Source: Planctomycetia bacterium (lineage in GTDB: Bacteria > Planctomycetota > Planctomycetia > Gemmatales > Gemmataceae). From it: a stretch of DNA of 41,831 nt. The notes below the pieces were generated by a model, which had not been told where the DNA came from, did not search any database, and was given only the letters and a program-made list of their open reading frames with translations. Position 1 is the first letter of the stretch, and every line of letters starts with the position of its first letter. The position numbers and the translations under genes are program-made. The stretch spans positions 1 to 41,831 of the forward strand of contig SYHD01000211.1 of the NCBI GenBank assembly GCA_005799265.1. The letters run 5' to 3'. This document shows, one piece after another, positions 16,478 to 24,113 of this stretch.

Positions 16478-17733
16478 TGAACAGCACGCTCTACAAGATC
16501 CTGTTTCTCGCCGCTTGGTTTCTCGCCACGAACCTCTTGGCCGCGCTCCTGTTGGTTACCCTACCCGCCCTCGGCGTGTTCGTTATTCTGTTATTGTGCA
16601 TGTTCTGGTGCTGGCAGGTTTTTGCCGAATTTCATTATGAACACGCGCGCAAGCAAGATTTTCTGCATGTGTTGCGGGCCGCAGCCGAAACGCAAGCACC
16701 GATCGAGCAGGTCCTGCACGCCTATCTCAGTGACCGTCCCCGGCGTGGCACGCAGCACGCCTGGCTACACCCCTTGCTCTGCGGCGCGTTTCCAGGCTTC
16801 TACTGGGACCATCCGCTGGACCATTTCGACGACGAGCTTCAACGGCTCGTTGAACTGCTCGAGCGCGGAACTACTCTCGATCGGGCGCTCGAATGCGTGA
16901 CGGGACTGGTTTCGCGCGAGACGGCCATGGCGATCACCGTGGGGCAGTTCGGCGGCAGTCTACCGCAGGCCCTCAAACGGCTCCCGGATCGACAGCGCTC
17001 GGCGCAGATGCTCGATATGGCGACGCGGTGCGCGTACCCTTTCATGATCTTGTTCCTGATGGTGCTGATTGTCGGTTTCATCATGATCTTCATCATTCCC
17101 AAATTTGAAAAAATCTTCCAAGAGTTTCACCTCAAACTGCCGTTGACCACCGAATTTCTGATTGCCGCCTCCGGCTGGTTTGTGGAATATTGGTATGTCG
17201 CGGCGTTTGTAGGATGGAACGGGCTGTTACTATTCAGTCTGGTGTTGTTCAGTTCGGAGACGCGCTGGTATTGCCCTCTCGCGGGCCGGCTTTACCGGAT
17301 GGATGCACGGGGACGGTTCTTCCAGGTGCTGGGCCTCATGCTCGAATCCGGCAAACCCCTACCGGAAATTCTCGACCGCGTGCTGGCGTCCCGTTTGTTC
17401 CCAAGCGTGGTCAGAACGCGGGTCGATCGCTTGGTCCGCGATCTGGTTCAGGGCCAACCATTGGCTGAGAGTCTGGCCCGGCATCAATTGGCGACCGAAT
17501 CCATGCAGGGATTGATCGCCTCGGCCGAGAAGGCGCAGAACCTCCCCTGGGCGATGCAAGAACTCGGTGCGACGCTGATGCGTCGCTGCGCCATGCTTAC
17601 TTATCGCATCGGCATGGTAGTGTTCCCGCTAGCGGTTTTCGTTTGTGCGTGTCTGGTCGGCGGGATCGTTGTGGCGATGTTCATGCCCCTGACGCATCTA
17701 ATAGATGCAGTTTCGGATATGAGTATTAGGTAA
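16477..17733 (+). CDS. GspF/PilC-family platform protein (second copy)
   Basis: 418 residues, a diverged paralogue of the preceding gene. It has an N-terminal pair of membrane helices (residues 5-50) not seen in the first copy, then a T2SSF domain with the conserved F-I-I-P-K-F-E-K-I-F-Q-E-F-H-L-K-L-P-L motif, very close to the equivalent motif of copy one, and a second domain with S-G-K-P-L-P-E-I-L-D. A GGAGGGGGG tract precedes the ATG, which overlaps the upstream stop as TAATG. Two different GspF proteins in one operon suggest a heteromeric platform. Confidence 0.87.
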   Translation: MNSTLYKILFLAAWFLATNLLAALLLVTLPALGVFVILLLCMFWCWQVFAEFHYEHARKQDFLHVLRAAAETQAPIEQVLHAYLSDRPRRGTQHAWLHPLLCGAFPGFYWDHPLDHFDDELQRLVELLERGTTLDRALECVTGLVSRETAMAITVGQFGGSLPQALKRLPDRQRSAQMLDMATRCAYPFMILFLMVLIVGFIMIFIIPKFEKIFQEFHLKLPLTTEFLIAASGWFVEYWYVAAFVGWNGLLLFSLVLFSSETRWYCPLAGRLYRMDARGRFFQVLGLMLESGKPLPEILDRVLASRLFPSVVRTRVDRLVRDLVQGQPLAESLARHQLATESMQGLIASAEKAQNLPWAMQELGATLMRRCAMLTYRIGMVVFPLAVFVCACLVGGIVVAMFMPLTHLIDAVSDMSIR

Positions 17734-17739
17734 TGGTTT

Positions 17740-17796
17740 CGCTGCTTGCGGCCTGGCGATTGCACCGCGCCGCGCGAACGCTAAGCCGTAAGCGGC
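17740..17796 (-). repeat. dispersed palindromic repeat, copy B
   Basis: A 57-base element in the short gap between the second GspF gene and the first pseudopilin, in opposite orientation to copy A. Read on the minus strand it starts GCCGCTTACGGCTT and shares the central GTTCGCGCGGCG block and the end with copy A. Confidence 0.75.
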
Positions 17797-17818
17797 GAAT
17801 CCGGCGGAGACGCATCTC

Positions 17819-18256
17819 ATGCTGCCAACCCGAAAACGCGCCGGCTTCACCCTCGTGGAATGCGCGGCGACTCTGGCCGTCATCGCGGCCGCGGGCATCA
17901 TCGTGGCTCAACTCATCGCCTGGAGCTTTCGGCATCGCACCCAACTGGCAACTCGGCAGGCGGCGATCGAGCTGACTGCCAACGTCCTGGAAACCGCGCG
18001 GACTCAGCCGTTCGACAAGCTTGACAAGAAATGGGCCGATGCCCAGGCAATCTCTTCCGACATGACGGATCTTTTGCCTGGCGGCAAAGTGGTCGTCCAC
18101 GTGCTCCCCGTTTCTGGCGCGGAAAAGTCCTCGGCCAAAGTCACGCGGGTGACAGTAGAGGTCCACTGGCAGTTTGCGCCGGAGGCGCCGGGCCAAAGCG
18201 TGCAATTGACCAGCGTTTTCAGCGACCGCAGCGCGAAGAAGGGAGGTGCGCCATGA
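17819..18256 (+). CDS. minor pseudopilin (GspI-like), prepilin-type N-terminus
   Basis: 145 residues. The type IV prepilin cleavage motif is clear: K-R-A-G then F-T-L-V-E, with the Glu at +5, followed by a 20-residue hydrophobic helix. The leader is short (9 residues) and positively charged. The rest is a small globular domain with a beta-rich C-terminus. GspI is the best guess from size and gene order (I, J, K-like); sequence identity to a particular class is not provable by eye. It ends in an ATGA overlap with the next gene. Confidence 0.82.
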   Translation: MLPTRKRAGFTLVECAATLAVIAAAGIIVAQLIAWSFRHRTQLATRQAAIELTANVLETARTQPFDKLDKKWADAQAISSDMTDLLPGGKVVVHVLPVSGAEKSSAKVTRVTVEVHWQFAPEAPGQSVQLTSVFSDRSAKKGGAP

Positions 18257-18825
18257 ATATGCGAACGCCGCTATTTGCCGCTTGCGGCTTTGCGTTCACA
18301 AAGCGTCTCCCAAGCGTCATGCCGCGAGCGGCCGAACGGCGCGGCGTCACGTTCATCGAATTGTTGTGCGTCATCGCGCTGCTTGCCGTGATCGGGATCG
18401 TGCTGACGTCGCTGCTCAAAACGACGATGGACGTGGAGCGTGCCGAGACTCGGGGCTTCGATCGCCTGATGCAGACCAGCGCGCTGACCGATCAGTTTCG
18501 CGCCGATGTCGCCCAGGCCCAGGACACGCCCAAAACCTGGCGGGACGTCACGGCCAACGCCAATACGCTCATCTTGAAGATGAAGTCTGACGCGCACATC
18601 GTTTACGTCTGGGACAAGGGTAAACTGACGCGAGAAGAAACTATGAAAGTCGGCACGGTCAAACGCACGCTGCCGCTGGACGCAGGCCGAGGCAGCATCG
18701 AGTTCGTGCGCAGCAGTGCCGATCCCACGTTGCTCACGCTACGTTTGCGGACCCTGCGCGACGGCAAGGCGATCGCCGGACAGACGCTCGAAATCTCAGC
18801 CGCCCTGGGAGGAGACTGGCGATGA
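18253..18825 (+). CDS. minor pseudopilin (GspJ-like) with repeat-encoded long leader
   Basis: 190 residues. Start: the ATG at 18253 has a strong GGGAGGTG Shine-Dalgarno and forms ATGA with the upstream stop. The prepilin motif is R-R-G then V-T-F-I-E, preceded by an unusually long leader of 31 residues. The middle of this leader is encoded by repeat copy C (18277-18316). A second in-frame ATG at 18319 would give a normal 9-residue leader but has no Shine-Dalgarno. The C-terminal domain is beta-rich and similar in size to GspJ. It ends in another ATGA overlap with the following gene. Confidence 0.82.
   Translation: MNMRTPLFAACGFAFTKRLPSVMPRAAERRGVTFIELLCVIALLAVIGIVLTSLLKTTMDVERAETRGFDRLMQTSALTDQFRADVAQAQDTPKTWRDVTANANTLILKMKSDAHIVYVWDKGKLTREETMKVGTVKRTLPLDAGRGSIEFVRSSADPTLLTLRLRTLRDGKAIAGQTLEISAALGGDWR
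18277..18316 (+). repeat. dispersed palindromic repeat, copy C, inside a CDS
   Basis: A 40-base partial copy of the element seen at 15264-15320, beginning GCCGCTTGCGGCTTTG. It lies in frame inside the pseudopilin leader and encodes roughly A-A-C-G-F-A-F-T-K-R-L-P-S. Confidence 0.65.
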
Positions 18826-19232
18826 CACCAAGAAACATCCCCGGACGCCGCGGCGTCGCCCTCATCACGGCCGTGGTCGTCCTGACGGTGCTCACGATCA
18901 TCCTCTCCGTGGTGACTGTGCAGGCAATCGCACAGCACAACCTGGTCCGCCAGCGTCATCGGCAACTGCAGGCCGACTGGCTCGTTCGCGCCGGGATTGA
19001 GATTGCAGCCACGCGCTTGCTGGAAAATCCCGTTCCGTTCAGCGTCGACAAGGCCGATCTCGCCCCGGACAGCACGGTCCGCATTGTTGTCGGGAAGACC
19101 GATGCCGACCGGTACGAAGTCACCGCCGAGGCGCGTGTCGGCGTCAGCGCGGGCCCGCCGGTCGCACGTGTCGGCAACGCCCGCTTCCGCCGCACCGACA
19201 GCGGCGGCGCGGTTCGGTTGCACGCGAATTGA
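18822..19232 (+). CDS. GspK/PilX-like minor pseudopilin
   Basis: 136 residues. The N-terminus has R-R-G then V-A-L-I-T, the GspK/PilX style in which the +5 Glu is absent (Thr here), followed by a 20-residue hydrophobic helix. GspK proteins normally carry a large insertion of about 200 residues; this one is much shorter and closer to PilX-type proteins. A GGGAGGAG Shine-Dalgarno lies upstream. It is the last gene of the operon; its stop is 12 bases from the convergent caspase-like gene. A K-like subunit would cap the pseudopilus tip together with the I- and J-like subunits. Confidence 0.78.
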   Translation: MTPRNIPGRRGVALITAVVVLTVLTIILSVVTVQAIAQHNLVRQRHRQLQADWLVRAGIEIAATRLLENPVPFSVDKADLAPDSTVRIVVGKTDADRYEVTAEARVGVSAGPPVARVGNARFRRTDSGGAVRLHAN

Positions 19233-19244
19233 CCGTGGAACGTC

Positions 19245-20804
19245 TCACTTCTGAAGCTGTACGGTCCAGTTCCAAGTTTTTCGTTCCTCTGTGCGTGCTC
19301 CCGGACTGGAGGCTGAGCCGGATAGCGTGGCGCCGTTGAGCGTACCCTGATAGATGACGGAACCAGTGAAGAACGTGAATGTGTACTGGTTGCCGTTTTG
19401 CTGCCAGGTTCCCTCGGCCGTGTTCATGGCGTCAACCATGACGGTGCGACCGCCCGGGTACAGCGAAAATGAGAGCTTACCGTAGCCCGCCAGGGTTTCG
19501 CTGCCGACGTATCGCGTGGCGTTGCCCGTGGGGAGCGTCGTCGTCACCGGATCTTTCGCCAGCTTCGAGGTGGCGGCGAAGGGGGTTTCGCGGGAGATAG
19601 ACGGCGACCAGGCCACGATGGTCTGTTGCGGGTTATTGATGCGCGATTGCGCCAGGAGCTGGTCGGTCCGCTTCTGGGAGTAACTCTGGATTTCGCCGAG
19701 CGTGACCTTGCCGTCCCTGTTGAGATCGCCGCTGGGCGTCATCGCATCCGCGAAGGCCTTGGCGAAAGCGCTAAATTGCCCCAGGGCGGAACTGGTTTGC
19801 GTGGCGTTGCTGGAAAACATCAACACCAGGCCGCCTTGCTGGGTATTTTGGTAGCGATTGAGATAAGGTTGGGCAGTAATGCGCATTTGGCCGCAGAAGC
19901 AGGCGTCGACGATGATCACCACGTTCTTTTTTTGCTTGACGACCACGTCGGCTGCGTCGAGGAGTTGCTTGTCCGTCAGTGTGGTCGTGGCAAAGTTGTT
20001 GGGATGAAAATCGACGGGCATGAAGTACCAGATAGTGTTGTTGTTCGTGCGTCCGCCGTGGCCGCTCAGGAACAACACCATGTAATCGCCCGCGGCGCCT
20101 TTTTGGGAGAAGCTCTGGAACAACTGCATAATGCCCGCGCGGGTCGCGGTGCCGTCGAGAAGGGTCTGCGCTTCGACTTTGCGGAATAGGTTGCCCGTCT
20201 GGGCCCTGAAAGCGGTCACGGTGTTCCGGGCGTCGTTCAGGCAGCCGTTTAACTTGGTGGCATTGCGGTAATTATCGACGCCAGCGGAGACGATGTAGCA
20301 ATCGGGTTGACTCCCCTTGGGGATGACGGGATCGACCTTGGGTGGACTTAGTTCGGTGATGATGAGCGTCGCGGGGACCGTGTCCTTGCCGTAGGTGCCG
20401 ACGTAGATGTCGTAGCGCCCCGATTGCGGATTAGGAATGCGGATCAACGGATTGAGACCGACGCCGCCGTCGTCATCGGCGATCCAGGAGCCATCGGGGA
20501 GATTGATCAGCAGGGTCGTGTCGGCTGTCGATTGGACGCTGAAGGTCAAGGGGTAAGTGCCCTTGGTGTATTGCAGGCCGAAATCGGGGGCTTTCGCGAC
20601 ATAGGCGTTGACGCCGCCGAGATTGGTCTTGATCGGGCCGCCGGCGACCAGATCTTTCGTAAGCGGGTCCGGGGTGAAGCCGGCCTTCAACGCGACCGCA
20701 CCGAAAGTCGGTTTGAGGTTCGGATCAGGCTGCGCATCAACGCGGCCGACCGCGAGCATCACGACTGCCAACGTGGCGAGGATACATTTCGCTCGGTATC
20801 TCAT
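19245..20804 (-). CDS. secreted caspase-family (C14) protein with EF-hand-like loop and C-terminal beta domain
   Basis: 519 residues from the ATG at 20804, which has an AAGGAG Shine-Dalgarno 8 bases upstream. Order: signal peptide (1-24); a PPC-like beta domain (about 30-155) ending I-Y-V-G-T-Y-G; a caspase p20-like domain with catalytic His249 (LSGHGG) and Cys302 (V-V-D-A-C-F-C-G). An EF-hand/dockerin-type loop (G-D-L-N-R-D-G-K-V-T-L-G-E, 359-371) sits in the domain's second half, and a C-terminal lipocalin-like beta domain (about 430-519) follows. It is probably an exported caspase-fold peptidase of the metacaspase/orthocaspase kind, possibly Ca2+-responsive. Substrate unknown. Confidence 0.88.
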   Translation of the reverse strand: MRYRAKCILATLAVVMLAVGRVDAQPDPNLKPTFGAVALKAGFTPDPLTKDLVAGGPIKTNLGGVNAYVAKAPDFGLQYTKGTYPLTFSVQSTADTTLLINLPDGSWIADDDGGVGLNPLIRIPNPQSGRYDIYVGTYGKDTVPATLIITELSPPKVDPVIPKGSQPDCYIVSAGVDNYRNATKLNGCLNDARNTVTAFRAQTGNLFRKVEAQTLLDGTATRAGIMQLFQSFSQKGAAGDYMVLFLSGHGGRTNNNTIWYFMPVDFHPNNFATTTLTDKQLLDAADVVVKQKKNVVIIVDACFCGQMRITAQPYLNRYQNTQQGGLVLMFSSNATQTSSALGQFSAFAKAFADAMTPSGDLNRDGKVTLGEIQSYSQKRTDQLLAQSRINNPQQTIVAWSPSISRETPFAATSKLAKDPVTTTLPTGNATRYVGSETLAGYGKLSFSLYPGGRTVMVDAMNTAEGTWQQNGNQYTFTFFTGSVIYQGTLNGATLSGSASSPGARTEERKTWNWTVQLQK

Positions 20805-20991
20805 GAAAATGCTCCTTGGGTGACATGAATGGCCGGAATTTGGTTGACCGAGAGGTCGCGGCGACTTCACTGGGCGTGCGGCCTTCTCATCCCACTTCGT
20901 CAATAGGTTGTTGCTAGAGTATGAGAAAACGCGCATGCCTTCGAGCCGTTCTCAAATCAACATGCGTACTTCACGGCCAAGAGAAATGCGT

Positions 20992-21768
20992 TCAAGCCGC
21001 CAGCAGTTGGAGCGGAGCGCGGCCGAGCAATCGGACCTCGTCGAGGATCTCCCCCAATAGGGTTTTTTCCAGCTCGGCCAAGGCGGTGGCGGCGGTCGAG
21101 CCGTCGAGAACGCGGTGGTCGATGGCATAACGCACATGGAGGCGGCCCTGTTCGTCGAGAACACCGTAGTGCAGCGTCGTTCCCAGTGGAATCGTGTTCA
21201 AAATGCCGGCGCCTCGCTCCGCCACCGACGTGATGCCAAACGTGCCGTAATTGTGGCCCCGGAGTCGGCCCAGCCAGTGGATGCTCGCCCACATCGCGAA
21301 GCGGCGCAGGAAGCGCGGTAGCCGGCTGGCACGCATGACTCGGCGATAGGAGTTGAACGTTTCGACCGGCAACTCCAGGTGCCGGCGCAGGATCGCGTCC
21401 AACTCGCCCAGGCTGCGGTTCTCCGGGCTGCGAATGAGTGCTTGCATCACCACGTCTTCAGCGCCGACCCGCCGACAAATGTTGACGTTGGCAATGTTCT
21501 TGGGATGCTCGTAAAAGCGCGGCCAAGGAAAATCCAGGTATGTTCTTCGCAACTGCGGCTGCCGGGCCGCGACTAAGCCGTACGCCTTTATGAATATCGA
21601 CGACCACATTGGCTTCGGGTCGCAGAGTTCTCGCGCGACGCGGAGGGGACCGAGAGGCATCAGGCGATCCAATGTGACGCAGGGAACCTTCTGACTGAAG
21701 TGCAGCAGATCGATGACGAGATTGCGGAAAGGGGAGATGGGGATGATCTTGCCGCGTGTTTTATTCAT
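20992..21768 (-). CDS. stand-alone 2-oxoacid dehydrogenase-type acyltransferase domain
   Basis: 258 residues matching only the catalytic E2/CAT domain. The active-site motif is D-H-R-V-L-D-G (His218, Asp222), followed by S-T-A-A-T-A-L-A-E-L-E. No lipoyl domain, no E3-binding domain and no E1/E3 genes nearby, so it is not a normal dehydrogenase E2. Such free-standing domains are thought to transfer acyl groups from CoA to an unknown acceptor. The N-terminus lacks a signal peptide. The start ATG has a poor Shine-Dalgarno. Confidence 0.8.
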   Translation of the reverse strand: MNKTRGKIIPISPFRNLVIDLLHFSQKVPCVTLDRLMPLGPLRVARELCDPKPMWSSIFIKAYGLVAARQPQLRRTYLDFPWPRFYEHPKNIANVNICRRVGAEDVVMQALIRSPENRSLGELDAILRRHLELPVETFNSYRRVMRASRLPRFLRRFAMWASIHWLGRLRGHNYGTFGITSVAERGAGILNTIPLGTTLHYGVLDEQGRLHVRYAIDHRVLDGSTAATALAELEKTLLGEILDEVRLLGRAPLQLLAA

Positions 21769-22020
21769 GGGGCATCGGGGAATTAGGGTGCGTAAACGTC
21801 CGGGCCGGAAAGCGCGATATATTGCGTAACACGGGAGGAAGCGTACCGTGGTCGAAAAAACGGGTCAATAGAGACGTCAAAGTCGGCACAGGTTGTATTC
21901 TTGTCGTGGATTTCAAATCCCGCATTCTTCATGTGCGATATTCCAGCTTGCCCAGAGTACGCTTCGTGAATTAGAGTAGAACACGGGGACATTTCCGTTG
22001 TTAGCGAGAATACCACTGCC

Positions 22021-23082
22021 ATGATGAAACAACTCGCAATCGCCCTGGTGCTGGGACTGACGCTGGCCGGTCAGCACGCGAACGCCCAGCTTCTATGCGG
22101 GCGTGGCGAATTGGCCTCCATCAATGAGGGCCTTAATGGGCAGGTGCTCGATTTCACCAAAAATCACGGAGCGGACCGGCGCATTTGGTCGGCAGCGCTA
22201 GGCACGAAGCGCGACCTGTACGTCTATGTGCCGCCCGGCTTTGATCCCGCCAAGAAATACCCGCTGGCGGTCTTTCTGCACGGCGCAGGGCAGGACGAAA
22301 AGTTCTTCCTCAAGACACTGGTCAAACGCTTCGATCAGAGCATCGGCGCACGCAAGCTGCCGCCGTTCATCGTCGTGGCGCCCGACGGCAGCATGCTCGG
22401 TCGGCCTTCCTACTTCAAAATGGCCACCTTCTTCGCCAACAGCGACGCCGGGCGCTACGAAGATTATCTGATGGAGGACGTGTGGGGCTTCGTGATGAAG
22501 ACTTTCCCGATTCTGCCGGAACGCGAAGCCCACGTGATGATTGGCGTATCGATGGGAGGCGCGGCCGCGTTCACGCAGTCGATCAAACACAAAGACAGGA
22601 TCAAGATCGCCGTCGGCTTCATGCCCGCGCTCAACCTGCGCTGGGTCGATTGCCACGGCAAATATGATGCGCCGTTCGACCCGGATTGTTGGGGTTGGCG
22701 GGAAAAACGCCGTCCGCTCGAAGTAATCGGCCGGCCGCCTGGGCCCGTCAAGATTCGCTTTCACAATCTGGCCGGCCCGCTTGCCACACATGGCCCGGAA
22801 TGGATCGACAAGCTAAGCCGTTTCAATCCGATCGAGGTCATGGACCATTACAAACTGAAGCCAGGAGAACTCGATTTGTATGTCGCCTACGGCGGCCAGG
22901 ACGAGTTCAACATTTCTGCTCAAGTCGAGAGTTTTCTCTATCGCGCCAAGGAACGCGGCATCCCGGTCGGCGTGGGCTTTGATCCGAACGGACGACACGA
23001 TCCAGCGACCGGCGTGCGCCTTCTGCCAGGCGCAATCGAGTGGATTTCGCCACGCGTCGCGCGCTACATGGAAATGAAGTAG
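22021..23082 (+). CDS. secreted alpha/beta-hydrolase (esterase-like)
   Basis: 353 residues with a signal peptide (1-22, ending A-N-A). The fold markers are L-H-G-A-G (86-90, oxyanion), the nucleophile elbow G-V-S-M-G-G (Ser177), an acidic position around G-G-Q-D-E-F and a late His in G-R-H-D. Layout resembles the esterase D/PHB-depolymerase-like group. It probably cleaves an ester bond outside the cytoplasm; substrate unknown. The start is the first of two consecutive ATG codons; no strong Shine-Dalgarno. Confidence 0.82.
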   Translation: MMKQLAIALVLGLTLAGQHANAQLLCGRGELASINEGLNGQVLDFTKNHGADRRIWSAALGTKRDLYVYVPPGFDPAKKYPLAVFLHGAGQDEKFFLKTLVKRFDQSIGARKLPPFIVVAPDGSMLGRPSYFKMATFFANSDAGRYEDYLMEDVWGFVMKTFPILPEREAHVMIGVSMGGAAAFTQSIKHKDRIKIAVGFMPALNLRWVDCHGKYDAPFDPDCWGWREKRRPLEVIGRPPGPVKIRFHNLAGPLATHGPEWIDKLSRFNPIEVMDHYKLKPGELDLYVAYGGQDEFNISAQVESFLYRAKERGIPVGVGFDPNGRHDPATGVRLLPGAIEWISPRVARYMEMK

Positions 23083-23222
23083 CCCTCAAGATCCGTGACC
23101 AAGGCGGACCGCTGTCAGATGCTGGTAGGCATGAACAATGATTTCCGTCTTGCCCTGGCTGCCCAGAATGTAGTACATCTCTGGATGCGCGATTCGCCAT
23201 TCGACCTGCCGCGAGAGTACCT

Positions 23223-24098
23223 ATGCACGGACGCATTTACATTATCGCATTGACGATCTTGGCCGGCTGCTCCGAAAGTCCGGGGCCGCCGCCGAAAGAG
23301 CACGAAGAACAGGAAGTCTCGCTGGCCGAGGCATTCGATCCCACCGCGACCGGCGCCATCCGCGGCCGCGTCATCTGGGACGGCGACATTCCGCGCGGCG
23401 ACCAAACCTTGCCACGGGCGATCACGATTGATCCCAACTTCCAAACGAAGCCTGCACGCATCGTGTTGCCGCATTGTCCCAACGTGGACGCGGCGAACCG
23501 AGGCGTCGCCAACGCCGTGGTTTTCTTGCGCGGCATCGACGCCCGCCGCTCGAAGCCGTGGGATCACGAACCTGTGCGCGTCGAGTTTCACGACAGCCGA
23601 CTCGCGATTCAGCAAGGCAAACACCGTACTGGCGTCGGTTTCGTGCGCCAAGGCAGCTCTTTCGAAGTCGTCAATCGCGATGCGGAGTATCACCTCCTTC
23701 GCGGTCGTGGCGACGCGTTCTTCTCCTTTCCCCTTGCCGAAGAAAACCGCATTCAGGCGCACAGGCTGACGCAGAGCGGAGTTGTCGAGTTGACGTGCGC
23801 CGCCGGCAATTACTGGCTGCGCGCCCACCTCTTCGTCGCCGAGCATCCGTACTTCGTGCGCACCGACGGCGACGGGCGATTCGTGCTGGATCGTGTGCCG
23901 GCCGGCAAGTACGAACTGGTTTGCTGGATGCCGAATTGGTTCATCGAGAAACACGAGCGCGATCCGGAGTTCAGCACGATCGCTCGGCTGCAATGGAAGC
24001 CGCCGGTCGAGCAGCAGCGAGCCGTTGTAGTGGGCACGGGACAAGAGAACGAAATCGAATATCGCTGGTCGGCCGAGATGTTCCGTGTCGGAAAATAG
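23223..24098 (+). CDS. lipoprotein with cupredoxin-like and carboxypeptidase-regulatory-like regions
   Basis: 291 residues. The lipobox L-A-G-C places the lipidated Cys at residue 16, so it should be membrane-anchored. Residues 45-200 contain G-x-I-x-G-x-V-x-W-D-G-x-I and an A-V-V-F-L-R block, followed by F-E-V-V-N-R-D-A-E-Y-H, resembling planctomycete proteins of the methylamine-utilisation/cupredoxin-like type. Near 215-240 the T-D-G-D-G-R-F-V-L-D-R-V-P-A-G-K-Y-E-L segment is a classic carboxypeptidase regulatory-like turn. No clear type-1 copper ligand set is visible, so metal binding is uncertain. It converges on the potassium-channel gene with 15 bases between stops. Confidence 0.75.
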   Translation: MHGRIYIIALTILAGCSESPGPPPKEHEEQEVSLAEAFDPTATGAIRGRVIWDGDIPRGDQTLPRAITIDPNFQTKPARIVLPHCPNVDAANRGVANAVVFLRGIDARRSKPWDHEPVRVEFHDSRLAIQQGKHRTGVGFVRQGSSFEVVNRDAEYHLLRGRGDAFFSFPLAEENRIQAHRLTQSGVVELTCAAGNYWLRAHLFVAEHPYFVRTDGDGRFVLDRVPAGKYELVCWMPNWFIEKHERDPEFSTIARLQWKPPVEQQRAVVVGTGQENEIEYRWSAEMFRVGK

Positions 24099-24113
24099 CG
24101 CACGCTATCGGCC

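Noticed and set aside
14099-19232. DNA-uptake or conjugation cluster as an alternative for the pseudopilus operon
   Set aside because: No ComEA, ComEC, relaxase or VirB-like protein is present; prepilin motifs and GspF domains fit type II secretion/pilus machinery.
21891-21915. Possible sigma-54 promoter (GGCAC...) upstream of the esterase gene
   Set aside because: The GG-N10-GC core is not met; the -12 GC is missing.
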